A stretch of DNA of 64,000 bases, taken from assembly GCA_014379595.1 (NCBI GenBank), contig JACMLM010000039.1:19039-83038 (forward strand), written 5' to 3'. Numbering within the stretch: the stretch's first letter is position 1; each line of letters starts with the position of its first letter. The stretch is from Anaerolineales bacterium (GTDB lineage: Bacteria; Chloroflexota; Anaerolineae; Anaerolineales; Villigracilaceae). Below, piece by piece: positions 25,015-33,830 of the stretch. The notes below the pieces were generated by a model. It had not been told where the DNA came from and did not search any database. It saw only the letters and a list, made by a program, of their open reading frames with translations. A program made the translations under genes and the position numbers.

Positions 25015-25025
25015 ATAACATTCCT

Positions 25026-26594
25026 TTAATTTTCCAACGACCAGACTCGTACTGTTTCGTCACTGCTGATCGAGATAATTTTCTTGCCATCTGGTGAAAA
25101 AGCAAGTTCCGATACAGGATTCGTATGACCGACGAGTATACGTATTGCCCGCCATGTGCTGGTATCCAATAACCAGATTTCGCCTCCATTCGTATTCACG
25201 GCAAGTTGTTTCCCATCTGGTGAGAACTCCAGAATATTGAAGGCGAAATTACTGACGAATCGTGTCCGCGATAAACGCTCCTGAGTATTCATGTCCCAAG
25301 CAGATAAGTAATAAACACGATCTGTTATCGCTGTATCTTCGAACAGCGCCGAACTGAATGAAACTCCATAGGTTCCGTCTGGTGACAGGGTAAACCCATC
25401 GATGAAATCAGGCGTATCCCAACTGACTGTCCCATCGGGTGCAATTGTGGGATTGATTGCGGCGGGATCGAAAAGTTGAAAAATAACATTCCCTGTCATT
25501 GGTTCGTATCCGCCTCTACCTGTGTAAATGATCTTGCTATCCGGCGAAAAAGAAAATGTCAGTCCGATTGAAGGATATGAAGCGCTGATCTGCGTGGATT
25601 TGGAGTCGATCAGATACATATCTGAAAAAGTCATCACACCGATAAATTTACCATCGGGGGAATATTTGATCATTTCCGGGTTGGAGGGCAAGGTAACCAT
25701 TCCCAACATCGCGCCTGTTTGTGAATCCCAAAGGTAAACATTTGAATCATTCCCTCCCGATGCAATGACATTGCCGTCAGGTGAGTAGGCTAAATCATAT
25801 AAGGTGCTGGCAGGTACATCCCATTCTATACTTGTTTGCAAGCTTTGAAGATCGACCAGTATTATCCTTGATGGCTGCGAGTTGCCAGCTTCAGAAGGCT
25901 TTGGTGAAATTCCCAGAGCCGCCAACGCGCCGGTGGGAGAAATTGCAACTGAATAAATTTTTTCTTTTGGAAAATAAAGGAAGTTGGGATATTCGAACTG
26001 TTCAAGTGCCCACTCAGTTATGCTGCTTCCTTCTGGATAGGAACCATATCCACCACCAAACCCGACTTTTGTTTTTGGCGGTGGTCCGCTTTCAATGGTT
26101 TTGGAAAAAACTACTGTGCCATCGGGCCAGGAGAGCACTGTTATTTTTAAAGTGAGGCGGAAGGCGGCAGAACCGTCTGTGTAGATTCCCGCCTGTTGTC
26201 TTGTTTCCAAATTGCAAATGATGGAGCGTACAGACTCTTCTGAGAGTGCATAAAGATGGGGAATGCTATTTCCAATTCTCCATGCAGGGTTATTATCCCT
26301 TTCCGTCTTTGACAAGCCAAGATACGGCATCTCAAATTTTTTCGGTACTACGGGGGCTGAAAAGGATTTTTCACAAAGCGCGCCTGCGCTTTCTTCTAGT
26401 TCACTTGGAGATCGCGTAACAGTGGGAATGATTGTGGGAGTTGGAGTAAAGGTCGCTGTTGGGATAGATGTAGAGGTTGGGACGCTGGTTGCTGTGGATA
26501 GCAGAGGTTCATTCGTAGGTGTTGTTGCCGATGGCGCGGTTTGACATGCCGCAAGAATGATAAAAAGAAAAAGAATGAAAAGTGTATGCTTCAT
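25026..26594 (-). CDS. WD40-repeat lipoprotein
   Basis: 522 aa from ATG 26594, which starts directly with the signal peptide MKHTLFILFLFIILAAC (lipobox LAAC). A Thr/Pro-rich spacer and a ~130-aa unassigned region (LCEKSFSAPVVPKKFEMPY) follow. WD40 repeats then run from about residue 210 to the end: LAYSPDGNVIASGGNDSNVY, YSPDGKFIGVMT, LEFSPDGKQLAVNTNGGEI, LAFSPDGKKIISISSDETVR. The last blades are canonical WD40. Presumably a surface scaffold; no enzymatic motif seen. Confidence 0.85.
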   Translation of the reverse strand: MKHTLFILFLFIILAACQTAPSATTPTNEPLLSTATSVPTSTSIPTATFTPTPTIIPTVTRSPSELEESAGALCEKSFSAPVVPKKFEMPYLGLSKTERDNNPAWRIGNSIPHLYALSEESVRSIICNLETRQQAGIYTDGSAAFRLTLKITVLSWPDGTVVFSKTIESGPPPKTKVGFGGGYGSYPEGSSITEWALEQFEYPNFLYFPKEKIYSVAISPTGALAALGISPKPSEAGNSQPSRIILVDLQSLQTSIEWDVPASTLYDLAYSPDGNVIASGGNDSNVYLWDSQTGAMLGMVTLPSNPEMIKYSPDGKFIGVMTFSDMYLIDSKSTQISASYPSIGLTFSFSPDSKIIYTGRGGYEPMTGNVIFQLFDPAAINPTIAPDGTVSWDTPDFIDGFTLSPDGTYGVSFSSALFEDTAITDRVYYLSAWDMNTQERLSRTRFVSNFAFNILEFSPDGKQLAVNTNGGEIWLLDTSTWRAIRILVGHTNPVSELAFSPDGKKIISISSDETVRVWSLEN

Positions 26595-26633
26595 TGCTGG
26601 CTCTCTGAGCAAAACATTGTGTCGGGCCTAGAT

Positions 26634-27134
26634 TCAATAGGGTTTACTTTCAGTCTTATTATCATTCTGTTTTTCTTCCATATCAAGTGCCACTTTGTAA
26701 CCTACATAAGCGGCGACCCCATAGAGAAACAAATCTCGGATCTTAAAAGAACTAGTGAAAAACTCAATCACTGTAGTGGGCGTGTTGAACAACATACGAA
26801 GTGTGTCTAGAAACGAAACTCCTTCTTCACGAGCCATTAAAGCTGCATAATATAAAAAGTTTCCGAGCACACACCCGATCAATGAGAGTCCTGCACCTGA
26901 AAGGCCAAAGATCAACGTCTCGCCCTTTCCTAACAATCGTACTCCCAAGCCTACTAAAAAACCAACACCAATCGCCAACAACTTATTATGAAAGTCTGTG
27001 TAATAAGTGATCAATCCCCACAGCACGGCACTTAGTACCATAGCGATACCACCGCCGATCCAACCATTTATTAGATTTGAATCTGTATCCAGTTGACCAA
27101 TTGCAGGTTCAGTTGTACGAAAGAATGGATCCAT
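26634..27134 (-). CDS. Membrane protein, paralogue of the adjacent gene
   Basis: 166 aa. Three to four membrane segments (GGGIAMVLSAVLWGLITYY, LLAIGVGFLVGLGVRLLGKG, AGLSLIGCVLGNFLYYAAL, DLFLYGVAAYVGYKVAL). Shares with the 27265-27756 protein the opening QLDTDSNL, the loop AIGVGFLVG-x2-VRLLGKG and the closing LFLYG-AAYVG. No Cys/His cluster; family unknown to me. A tandem duplication product. Confidence 0.7.
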   Translation of the reverse strand: MDPFFRTTEPAIGQLDTDSNLINGWIGGGIAMVLSAVLWGLITYYTDFHNKLLAIGVGFLVGLGVRLLGKGETLIFGLSGAGLSLIGCVLGNFLYYAALMAREEGVSFLDTLRMLFNTPTTVIEFFTSSFKIRDLFLYGVAAYVGYKVALDMEEKQNDNKTESKPY

Positions 27135-27264
27135 GATGAACTTATTTTCCTCATTTATAAATCAACAATATTATATCTAATTAATGATTTGATTCTATAA
27201 ATTTCTTAACCCGCGTGATAGAACAGACATGGGTTAAGAAGTTTAGTTAGTAATGCAAAAGAAT

Positions 27265-27756
27265 TTAAGAACGGACTTGGGGCTGTCCAGTTTGTGGTAC
27301 ATCCAATGCTGTTTTGAATCCTACATAAGCTGCGAGGCCATAGAACAATAAGTCCATGAAATCAAAGGCAAGAGTAAACAATTCAATTAATGCACCAGGT
27401 GTGACAATGAAGAAAAAAAGCACTTCTAAAAAGGAAGCGTTTTGTTCACGTGCAATAACACCCATATAAAACAGAAAGTTTCCGAGCAGACAACCAATAA
27501 GTGAAAGCACTGCGCTTGATATACCGAAGATTGCTGCATGGCCTTTTCCCAGTAATCTGACAGCAAAACCTACCAAAAAGCCAACACCAATTGCCATCCA
27601 TGCAATCTGATATTCAGTGAAATAGGTGACAGCACCCCAAATCGCAGCACCAACCAACATTGCAACTCCACCACCAACGAGACCCATAAATAGGTTTGAG
27701 TCAGTATCTAGTTGTTCAATGGCAGACGAGACAGGTGGAATAGACGAGTCCATCAT
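27265..27756 (-). CDS. Membrane protein, upstream paralogue
   Basis: 163 aa, same topology and spacing as the 26634-27134 protein (GGGVAMLVGAAIWGAVTYF, MAIGVGFLVGFAVRLLGKG, LSLIGCLLGNFLFYMGVIAR). Identity between the pair is high in the membrane core and low in the N- and C-terminal tails. The 130-bp spacer between the two has no gene. Function unknown; similar proteins may accompany envelope stress genes, but nothing here proves it. Confidence 0.7.
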   Translation of the reverse strand: MMDSSIPPVSSAIEQLDTDSNLFMGLVGGGVAMLVGAAIWGAVTYFTEYQIAWMAIGVGFLVGFAVRLLGKGHAAIFGISSAVLSLIGCLLGNFLFYMGVIAREQNASFLEVLFFFIVTPGALIELFTLAFDFMDLLFYGLAAYVGFKTALDVPQTGQPQVRS

Positions 27757-27870
27757 GTTTGCATTCTCCTCTTGTTTTGTTGGATTTACGGTTTATAAAA
27801 CCGCCTTAGTTTCATAATACACCCAAAAATCTATAAGACCAATAAGAGTTTTATCCCCAATTTAAAAAAA

Positions 27871-29148
27871 TTACGTCACCATCAACTTCTGTTTCGGATA
27901 TTTTTCGTATCTCTTCTCTTCCATCACGCGTTTGATTCTATCAAAGCCTTCCCAAACATCTGCAAATGATGTGTATAACGGTGCAAATCCCAAACGAATA
28001 TTATCAGGTTCGCGGAAATCGGGGATGACATTCATCTCTTCGATCAGAGCGCGATTGATACGATAGCCTTCGCGGTGACGAATGCTGATGTGTGATCCGC
28101 GTTGGGCAGAGTCAACTGGAGAGCCGAGGGAAAAGTCAAATAGGGCAAGCAGGCTCTGAGTTAAGAAAGATGCGTAGTCTGTCATCAAGATAGATTTTTT
28201 GCGGAGCGAATCCATGCCTGCTTGAAGAGTCGGTTCGAGGGCGGCTTCCATCGTGAGAAGAGAAATCATGGGTTGTGTGCCAACTAAAAATCTTTGTGCG
28301 CCAGCGGCAGGTTCGTACTTGAGATCAAAGTCAAAGGGATTTTTTTGACCCCACCAACCCCAAATGGGCGATGAGAGTTTATCTTGGATTTTTTTATTGA
28401 CATAAAGAAACGCAGGAGCGCCTGGGCCACCGTTAAGATATTTATATGTGCAGCCAATGGCAAGATCTGCATTGCATTCATCTAGTTTGACAGGAACTGA
28501 GCCAACAGAATGACTCAAATCCCAAAGGACAAGTGCACCTTTTCTATGTACGAGTTCTGTGATGCGTTGCATGTCATAAAGATAGCCGCTTTTAAAAACA
28601 ACATGCGAAAGTGTAACGAGCGCCGTGTTTTCGTTGATGGATGATTCAAGTTCAGCAAGATTAGGCGTAATGTCGTTATCTTTTGAACCAATGGAAATGA
28701 TCTCATGCTGATTTCCAAGATTTTGTTTGATGCCTTGTAAAATATATAAATCAGATGGAAAATTAAATGTATCTGTAATGATTCGTTTTTTATCTGGTTG
28801 TAACGTAAGGGCAGATGTAGCAAGTTTGAACAGGTTGATCGAAACGGTGTCATTGACTAAAACTTGCCCAGCCGCCGCGCCGATCAGTTGACCGATTTTA
28901 TCGCCAACGCGAGAAGGGGCTTCCCACCAGCCTTTGTTCCAGCCACGGATTAAGTCTTTGCCCCATTCATTTTCCACAATTTGTTTCGCACGTTCGATGG
29001 CAACTTTGGGTAAACGCCCCAATGAGTTACCATCTAAATAAATCAAGTTTGGATCATCAATGATAAATTGGTCACGGTAAGAAGCAAGTTTATCTTGCGA
29101 GTCTAATTGAAGAGCGTATCCACGAGAAATTTGAAAGTCTTTGCTCAA
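27871..29148 (-). CDS. kynU: Kynureninase
   Basis: 425 aa. PLP enzyme cleaving kynurenine to anthranilate and alanine (tryptophan degradation). Recognised by IYLDGNSLGRLPK, the substrate-site stretch RGWNKGWWEAPSRVGDKIG, LSHVVFKSGYLYDM and the PLP-Asp region LWDLSHSVGSVPV. Also present are the PLP-lysine motif GCTYKYLNGGPGAPAF and the C-terminal IRLGFAPLYTSFADVW. Full family length. No other kynurenine genes are adjacent, so the pathway context is missing here. Cytosolic. Confidence 0.95.
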   Translation of the reverse strand: MSKDFQISRGYALQLDSQDKLASYRDQFIIDDPNLIYLDGNSLGRLPKVAIERAKQIVENEWGKDLIRGWNKGWWEAPSRVGDKIGQLIGAAAGQVLVNDTVSINLFKLATSALTLQPDKKRIITDTFNFPSDLYILQGIKQNLGNQHEIISIGSKDNDITPNLAELESSINENTALVTLSHVVFKSGYLYDMQRITELVHRKGALVLWDLSHSVGSVPVKLDECNADLAIGCTYKYLNGGPGAPAFLYVNKKIQDKLSSPIWGWWGQKNPFDFDLKYEPAAGAQRFLVGTQPMISLLTMEAALEPTLQAGMDSLRKKSILMTDYASFLTQSLLALFDFSLGSPVDSAQRGSHISIRHREGYRINRALIEEMNVIPDFREPDNIRLGFAPLYTSFADVWEGFDRIKRVMEEKRYEKYPKQKLMVT

Positions 29149-29176
29149 TTTTTATTTTCCTACTATTCAATCAAAA

Positions 29177-29202
29177 AGTGGCACAGCCAACGCTGTGCCA
29201 CT
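29177..29202 (-). terminator. lysS terminator
   Basis: On the minus strand AGTGGCACAGC-GTTG-GCTGTGCCACT is a perfect 11-bp stem followed by TTTTTG, 5 bp after the lysS stop. Confidence 0.9.
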
Positions 29203-29206
29203 CATT

Positions 29207-30733
29207 TTATTCGCCAAACTCTTCTTTGCGAAGAGCGGGAAAGAGTAAAACTTCGCGAATGGAATGTTTATTCAATAGCAGCATGGATAGTCGATCTACA
29301 CCCATGCCGAAGCCGCCATTGGGAGGCATGCCATAGCGCATGGCTCGCAAATAATCCTCGTCCAGCGGATGTTTCTCTTCCTCATCATCTGTGTAGTCAC
29401 TGCCCATATCAATGAAGCGTTGTTCCTGGTCAATCGGATCATTCAACTCGGTAAAAGCGTTACATATTTCAAAGCCAGCCGCGTAGCCTTCAAAGCGTTC
29501 CACTGTTAAAGGATCGCCAGGGATGGATTTCGCCAGCGGTGAAATATCCCGTGGATAGTTATATAGAAAAGTTGGCTGAATCAGTGTTGGCTCAAGAAAT
29601 TCGCCGACTAGAAAATCGATCATTTTGCCGCGCGCAGATTTGGGATCAGGTGTTTTGTTCCCATGTTTGATTTTAATGGCTTTAAACAATTCTTCAGCAG
29701 TCTTATATTCGGCAATATCAATACCGCTGGTTTCAAGAATGCCAGTACGCATCTCTACACGTTTCCATGGCGGCTTGAAATCTAATTCATGTTCGCCAAA
29801 TTTGACCGTTGTAGAACCAGTTACTTTTTCAGCGGCGTAGGAGACCATTTGCTCTGTCAATTCCATCACTTGCAAATAATTAGCATAGGCCCAATAAAAT
29901 TCGAGTTGTGTAAATTCAGGATTATGTTTGAACGAAACACCTTCATTGCGAAAGTCACGGCCAATTTCGTAAACGCGTTCCAAATTTCCGACAAGCAAAC
30001 GTTTTAGATATAACTCAAACGAGATGCGCAAATACATATCCTGTTCAAGTTCGTTGTGGTGAGTTACAAATGGACGTGCTGCTGCGCCGCCATACAAAGG
30101 CTGCAAAATTGGCGTTTCCACTTCGAGGAAATCATGATCATCCAGGAAGGTCCGCAAGGCTTTGATCAATGTTGCGCGCTTGCGGAAAGTCTCGCGTACT
30201 TCAGGGTTGACAGCGAGGTCGGCATAACGTTGGCGTGCGCGTATTTCAGGTGACTCGAGTGCAGCATAACGAACGACTGTTCCATCATCTTGAGTCACAT
30301 CTTTGTCAGCTGGCAAAGGTGTAATCGACTTGGCAAGCAATTTGAAGTCGTGGACGTGAAGCGTGATCTCACCAGTCTTCGTACGAAACATAACTCCAGA
30401 AGCCTGAATAAAATCTCCAAGATCGAACATCCTATTAAATAAATCCACGCGGTCTTTACCCAGCTCATTGCTTCGGAAGAACAATTGAATTTTCCCGCTG
30501 CCATCTTCAATATGAGCAAAAGAGACCTTACCCATGGCACGATTGGCGCGGATACGGCCAGCAAGCGTGGCTTTTACTTCCTTCGCATCTTTTTCAGCAG
30601 ATTCAAATTCCGCAATAGCCAGTGTGCTGGTATGAGTCCGCTCGGCACGCGTGGGGTATGGCTCAAATCCTTCGGCGCGAAGTTCCTCGAGTTTTTGCAA
30701 ACGGATTTTTTCAAGAGCTGTATATTCTGCCAT
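29207..30733 (-). CDS. lysS: Lysyl-tRNA synthetase (class II)
   Basis: 508 aa. Charges tRNA-Lys. The N-terminal OB-fold spans about residues 55-160 (ATLAGRIRANRAMGKVSFAH). Motif 1 is in FLEVETPILQPLYGGAAARP, motif 2 in YEIGRDFRNEGVSFKHNPEF with the preceding LKRLLVGNLERV, and motif 3 at the end in GFGMGVDRLSMLL. Full length, all motifs intact. A family A repeat lies directly upstream of its start, followed by the greA gene on the same strand. Confidence 0.97.
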   Translation of the reverse strand: MAEYTALEKIRLQKLEELRAEGFEPYPTRAERTHTSTLAIAEFESAEKDAKEVKATLAGRIRANRAMGKVSFAHIEDGSGKIQLFFRSNELGKDRVDLFNRMFDLGDFIQASGVMFRTKTGEITLHVHDFKLLAKSITPLPADKDVTQDDGTVVRYAALESPEIRARQRYADLAVNPEVRETFRKRATLIKALRTFLDDHDFLEVETPILQPLYGGAAARPFVTHHNELEQDMYLRISFELYLKRLLVGNLERVYEIGRDFRNEGVSFKHNPEFTQLEFYWAYANYLQVMELTEQMVSYAAEKVTGSTTVKFGEHELDFKPPWKRVEMRTGILETSGIDIAEYKTAEELFKAIKIKHGNKTPDPKSARGKMIDFLVGEFLEPTLIQPTFLYNYPRDISPLAKSIPGDPLTVERFEGYAAGFEICNAFTELNDPIDQEQRFIDMGSDYTDDEEEKHPLDEDYLRAMRYGMPPNGGFGMGVDRLSMLLLNKHSIREVLLFPALRKEEFGE

Positions 30734-30751
30734 GATGTATTCTTTCTATTC

Positions 30752-30880
30752 TCGTCACACCTGCACTGGCGTGCGGCGCTAGTGTTGCGAGGAGGGCATT
30801 TGCTCTTTCCGACGAAGCAATCTCCCAGAACAAAATGGAGATTGCTTCGGACAAAAACAAGAGCGTCCTCGCAATGACGG
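30752..30880. repeat. Dispersed repeat family A, copy 2
   Basis: Opposite orientation to the other copies. Carries CACCTGCACTGGCGTGCGGC, TTGCGAGGAGGGC, GACGAAGCAATCTCC and GGAGATTGCTTCGGAC, ending CCTCGCAATGACGG. It occupies most of the greA-lysS intergenic region, 18 bp upstream of the lysS start codon. Confidence 0.85.
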
Positions 30881-30891
30881 ATAAATTGTAT

Positions 30892-30923
30892 AAAAAAGCC
30901 TCGCGAGCAGAAGCGCGCGAGGC
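30892..30923 (-). terminator. greA terminator
   Basis: On the minus strand GCCTCGCG pairs with CGCGAGGC around an ~10-nt loop and is followed by TTTTTT, 20 bp after the greA stop. Confidence 0.85.
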
Positions 30924-30942
30924 TAGATAAGTCGCGCCGAGA

Positions 30943-31413
30943 TTAGCCGACTTTGATGATCTTAACGTTGTAGGTGCCGCCGGGAGTTTCCACTTTCACG
31001 GTCTCACCCACTTTATGACTCAAAATGGATTTGCCGATCGGCGATTCATTTGAGATCTTGCCCTCACGCGGGTTGGCTTCTGCCGCGCCCACAATGATGA
31101 AAGTCTCCGCTTCAAAGTTCCCTTCTTTAATGGTTACCTTTGAGCCGACTTGAATTGCATCGTGCTTCTTGCCCTTGCCATTTTCTTCAATGATCTGTGC
31201 CGTAGCAAGTAAAACATCAAGTTCCTGAATACGGCCTTCAACAAAAGCCTGCTCATTTTTGGCTGCTTCATATTCGGCGTTTTCGATCAATTCTCCACCT
31301 TCCATGGCCTCGTGCAATCGCTCAGCCACTTCCTGTCGCTTGGTGGTACGTAAATGATCCAGTTCCTCTTGAAGCTTCTGAAAACCCTCTTTGGTAAGGA
31401 AATTCGTTGGCAT
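30943..31413 (-). CDS. greA: Transcription elongation factor GreA
   Basis: 156 aa. Rescues backtracked RNA polymerase by stimulating transcript cleavage. N-terminal coiled coil with the acidic tip: FQKLQEELDHLRTTKRQEVA, HEAMEGGELIENAEYEAAKN (catalytic-type Asp/Glu region partly changed: GELIENAEY). The C-terminal FKBP-like domain has ISNESPIGKSILSHKVGETV. Usual family length (~158). Has its own promoter and terminator. Confidence 0.96.
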   Translation of the reverse strand: MPTNFLTKEGFQKLQEELDHLRTTKRQEVAERLHEAMEGGELIENAEYEAAKNEQAFVEGRIQELDVLLATAQIIEENGKGKKHDAIQVGSKVTIKEGNFEAETFIIVGAAEANPREGKISNESPIGKSILSHKVGETVKVETPGGTYNVKIIKVG

Positions 31414-31507
31414 TGTATTGTCCTGCTATATATAGAATTTTGCACCTCCAGATCAGAGATGCAAGTGAATAAAAATTTCCGGTGGTATCGTCCGGAAAAT
31501 CGCCAAT

Positions 31508-31536
31508 ACTATATCATGATTCAAAATCAGTTACAA
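31508..31536 (-). promoter_or_regulatory. greA promoter
   Basis: On the minus strand TTGTAA (31536-31531) and TATAGT (31513-31508), spacer 17 bp, about 95 bp upstream of the greA start. Confidence 0.6.
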
Positions 31537-31561
31537 GCCCCAAAGGTATGATAAGAATTGT

Positions 31562-32302
31562 CTAGTCAAGTGACCAGAAACGGACGCCTTTATGGTTGGC
31601 CCAATAGTCTTGAATCTTAGGACGCATAGCTTCTGGAGTTTGAAACAGCATCCCCATTTGAGATGTATACGCGGCTATCGCATCCTGCCAGGACTTTAGG
31701 CCTGCTTCTGATACCGGCTGAACAGTTTCTTCCATCCCGGCAGTTTTCGGGAGCAATTCATCTGGATAATTGAATAGATAAGGAATATCCACATCATAGA
31801 TCAAAGGCTTTTGCAGCAATTCAACAGCACGGCGCACGATGAGATGGTCTACGTGTGAACCAAGCGCCAGTTGGCAGACCAGTTGATCGTCAGGTTGGAG
31901 GCGGGCGGATATAGATTCTGCTATTTGAGCAGGCAAACCATCATCTTCGGGATGGGGATCCATGGAGATACCGGAATAAAGCCACTCGCCATTGCGTCCA
32001 CGTCTGTAAATACAATCCAAATAATCAAAGTGAACTGCTTTCGCGCCCACAATGCCGGCAGCATTTACATCTTCAGCACGGCGGGCTGTCACCACATCTG
32101 AAGCGGAAACGATTCCCCATTGTTCATGAATGGCCTTTGCAAAATCAGAGAGTTCTTCAGTGGGAGTGAATCCGCACATAAACGTCCAGATTTCCACTTC
32201 CATGCCCGCGCGAGTCTGTTCGTAGATATAGCCGCCTGCGGAGAGTACGGCATCATCCAAATGGGGGGAAAGATATATGTAGCGCATGGCCATTTTTACC
32301 AC
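31562..32302 (-). CDS. PIG-L family N-acetylglucosaminyl deacetylase-like protein
   Basis: Up to 246 aa (ATGs at 32302, 32293 and 32287 are all possible). The LmbE/PIG-L signature YIYLSPHLDDAVLSAGG supplies the H-x-DD zinc/catalytic motif and ALGSHVDHLIVRRAV the third His. Members de-N-acetylate sugar-linked GlcNAc, for example in mycothiol, bacillithiol or glycolipid synthesis. Substrate unknown. Stands alone, divergent from the PilZ gene. Confidence 0.88.
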   Translation of the reverse strand: MVKMAMRYIYLSPHLDDAVLSAGGYIYEQTRAGMEVEIWTFMCGFTPTEELSDFAKAIHEQWGIVSASDVVTARRAEDVNAAGIVGAKAVHFDYLDCIYRRGRNGEWLYSGISMDPHPEDDGLPAQIAESISARLQPDDQLVCQLALGSHVDHLIVRRAVELLQKPLIYDVDIPYLFNYPDELLPKTAGMEETVQPVSEAGLKSWQDAIAAYTSQMGMLFQTPEAMRPKIQDYWANHKGVRFWSLD

Positions 32303-32357
32303 AAATTAGTAATGAAACTTAAGGTGATTTGATGTAAACTTTGCATACGGAGGCTTC

Positions 32358-32747
32358 ATGCAGGAACGACGTAAAGAAACGCGCAAAAATTTAATGGCAT
32401 ACACCCAGGTATTCGATCTCTATGGAGGCTTTCTACTTGGTTACCTAAGCGACTTAACTTTAAAAGGCGCGATGGTTATTTGTGATAGAGAGTTGGAAGA
32501 AAAATTTGATCTAACCCTTGCCATTGAAATTCCTGAATTGCCAACTATTAAGGCCTCGCGTATTACGATCCTTGCACGTGCTCTTTGGTGCCAGCAGGAT
32601 ATAAGCCCGGAGTTTTTCAATACGGGGTTTGAATTTAAAGAAGTGACGGATGAACAAAAGCAGATCATCGAGGCGATCATTGATAATTATGAATTTCGCA
32701 GGGATGTGCCGCCCAACTACCCCATCAAGCCTTCACCGGGAAAATAA
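32358..32747 (+). CDS. PilZ-domain protein
   Basis: 129 aa. The N-terminal QERRKETRKNLMAY gives the RxxxR c-di-GMP-binding motif and DLTLKGAMVI the second D/NxSxxG-like motif, here with Thr and Lys changed. A single PilZ domain with no effector domain. Probably a c-di-GMP receptor of motility or envelope functions; partner unknown. Monocistronic, ended by a strong terminator. Confidence 0.82.
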   Translation: MQERRKETRKNLMAYTQVFDLYGGFLLGYLSDLTLKGAMVICDRELEEKFDLTLAIEIPELPTIKASRITILARALWCQQDISPEFFNTGFEFKEVTDEQKQIIEAIIDNYEFRRDVPPNYPIKPSPGK

Positions 32748-32760
32748 ACTAGCATTTGTA

Positions 32761-32800
32761 AATGACAGCCGCCTGTTTCACAAAGCGGCTGTCATTTTTT
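32761..32800 (+). terminator. Intrinsic terminator after PilZ gene
   Basis: AATGACAGCCGC pairs with GCGGCTGTCATT (12 bp), followed by a T run (ATTTTTT overlapping the stem end). Confidence 0.9.
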
Positions 32801-32810
32801 ATGTTAAACT

Positions 32811-33815
32811 TTGATGATGCCAACGGCAAAAACGCTTTTCTTCACAGCAAAAAAACAAATTGAAATTAGAGAATCAAATATATCTCCCCTCAAGGAAGAT
32901 GAAGTATTGGTCGAAACGATTTGTTCCGCAATCAGCGCAGGAACAGAAATGCTGGTTTATCGCGGGGAGTTTCCTCATCTAGCTGATGCACATGACAATG
33001 TGAGCAGCAATTTAAATTATCCGCTGGCATATGGATATGCGTGTGTTGGGAAAGTAATAGAAATCGGGAAAATGGTGAATGGTGAATGGTTAAATAGAAG
33101 GGTATTTTCGTTTCAGCCTCATACAACTCATTTCATTGCAAAGACCGATTCTCTGATTCCGATTCCCGATTCCCTAAACCCTGAAACTGCCTCTTTTCTC
33201 CCAAGTATGGAAACCGCTGTTAATTTAGTACAGGACGGCGCTCCAATTCTAGGTGAACGTGTTTTGGTTTTAGGACAGGGTGTTGTTGGCTTATGCACTG
33301 CTTCGTTGTTAACTGAATTTCCACTGGAAAGTTTAGTAACAGTAGATCAATTCGAATTGAGAAGGAACGCTATATTTGTCGAAGGTCAAAGGTCAAAAGT
33401 CAAAAACCTTTCGCCATCAGACCTTCGACTTTCAACCTTTGACCAAAATGATTTGACCTTTGAATTGAGCGGCTCCCCATCAGCATTGAATGACGCAATT
33501 GCACTAACAACTTTCAGCGGGCGCATTGTCATTGGCTCGTGGTATGGGGAAAAGCGTGCGGATATTGATCTTGGCGGCGCATTCCACCGCTCGCGGATTA
33601 AATTGATATCGTCACAGGTAAGTACAATTTCACCAGAATTATCAGGCAGGTGGGATAAGCCCCGACGATTCGCCACAGCCTGGAATGCTTTGGAAAGAAT
33701 CAAACCTGAGAAATGGATCACGCATAGATTTTCTTTGAATGATGCAGAAAAAGCTTATCAACTGCTGGATGAAAATCCGCAAGAAACAATACAAGTGATT
33801 TTCAACTATTCGTAA
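32811..33815 (+). CDS. Medium-chain dehydrogenase/reductase (MDR family)
   Basis: 334 aa; ATGs at 32811, 32814 and 32817 are equivalent starts. GroES-like N-terminal domain with VETICSAISAGTEMLVYRG and AYGYACVGKVIEIG. Rossmann domain with VLVLGQGVVGLCTASLL and IVIGSWYGEK. The structural-zinc Cys cluster is absent; this subgroup resembles zinc-type dehydrogenases such as BchC-like or threonine-dehydrogenase-like proteins. Residues ~190-215 (EGQRSKVKNLSPSDLRLSTF) are encoded by a repeat inserted in frame. First gene of a five-gene operon with RDD, ComB-like, PTPS-like and GT4 genes. Substrate unknown. Confidence 0.8.
   Translation: MMMPTAKTLFFTAKKQIEIRESNISPLKEDEVLVETICSAISAGTEMLVYRGEFPHLADAHDNVSSNLNYPLAYGYACVGKVIEIGKMVNGEWLNRRVFSFQPHTTHFIAKTDSLIPIPDSLNPETASFLPSMETAVNLVQDGAPILGERVLVLGQGVVGLCTASLLTEFPLESLVTVDQFELRRNAIFVEGQRSKVKNLSPSDLRLSTFDQNDLTFELSGSPSALNDAIALTTFSGRIVIGSWYGEKRADIDLGGAFHRSRIKLISSQVSTISPELSGRWDKPRRFATAWNALERIKPEKWITHRFSLNDAEKAYQLLDENPQETIQVIFNYS
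33379..33461. repeat. In-frame imperfect inverted repeat (family B-like)
   Basis: GTCGAAGGTCAAAGGTCAAA (33379-33398) faces ACCTTCGACTTTCAACCTTT and TTTGACC copies (33421-33456), forming a long imperfect hairpin of 6-10-bp units inside the dehydrogenase gene without breaking the frame. Confidence 0.7.
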
Positions 33816-33830
33816 TAGGAATATAGCAAA

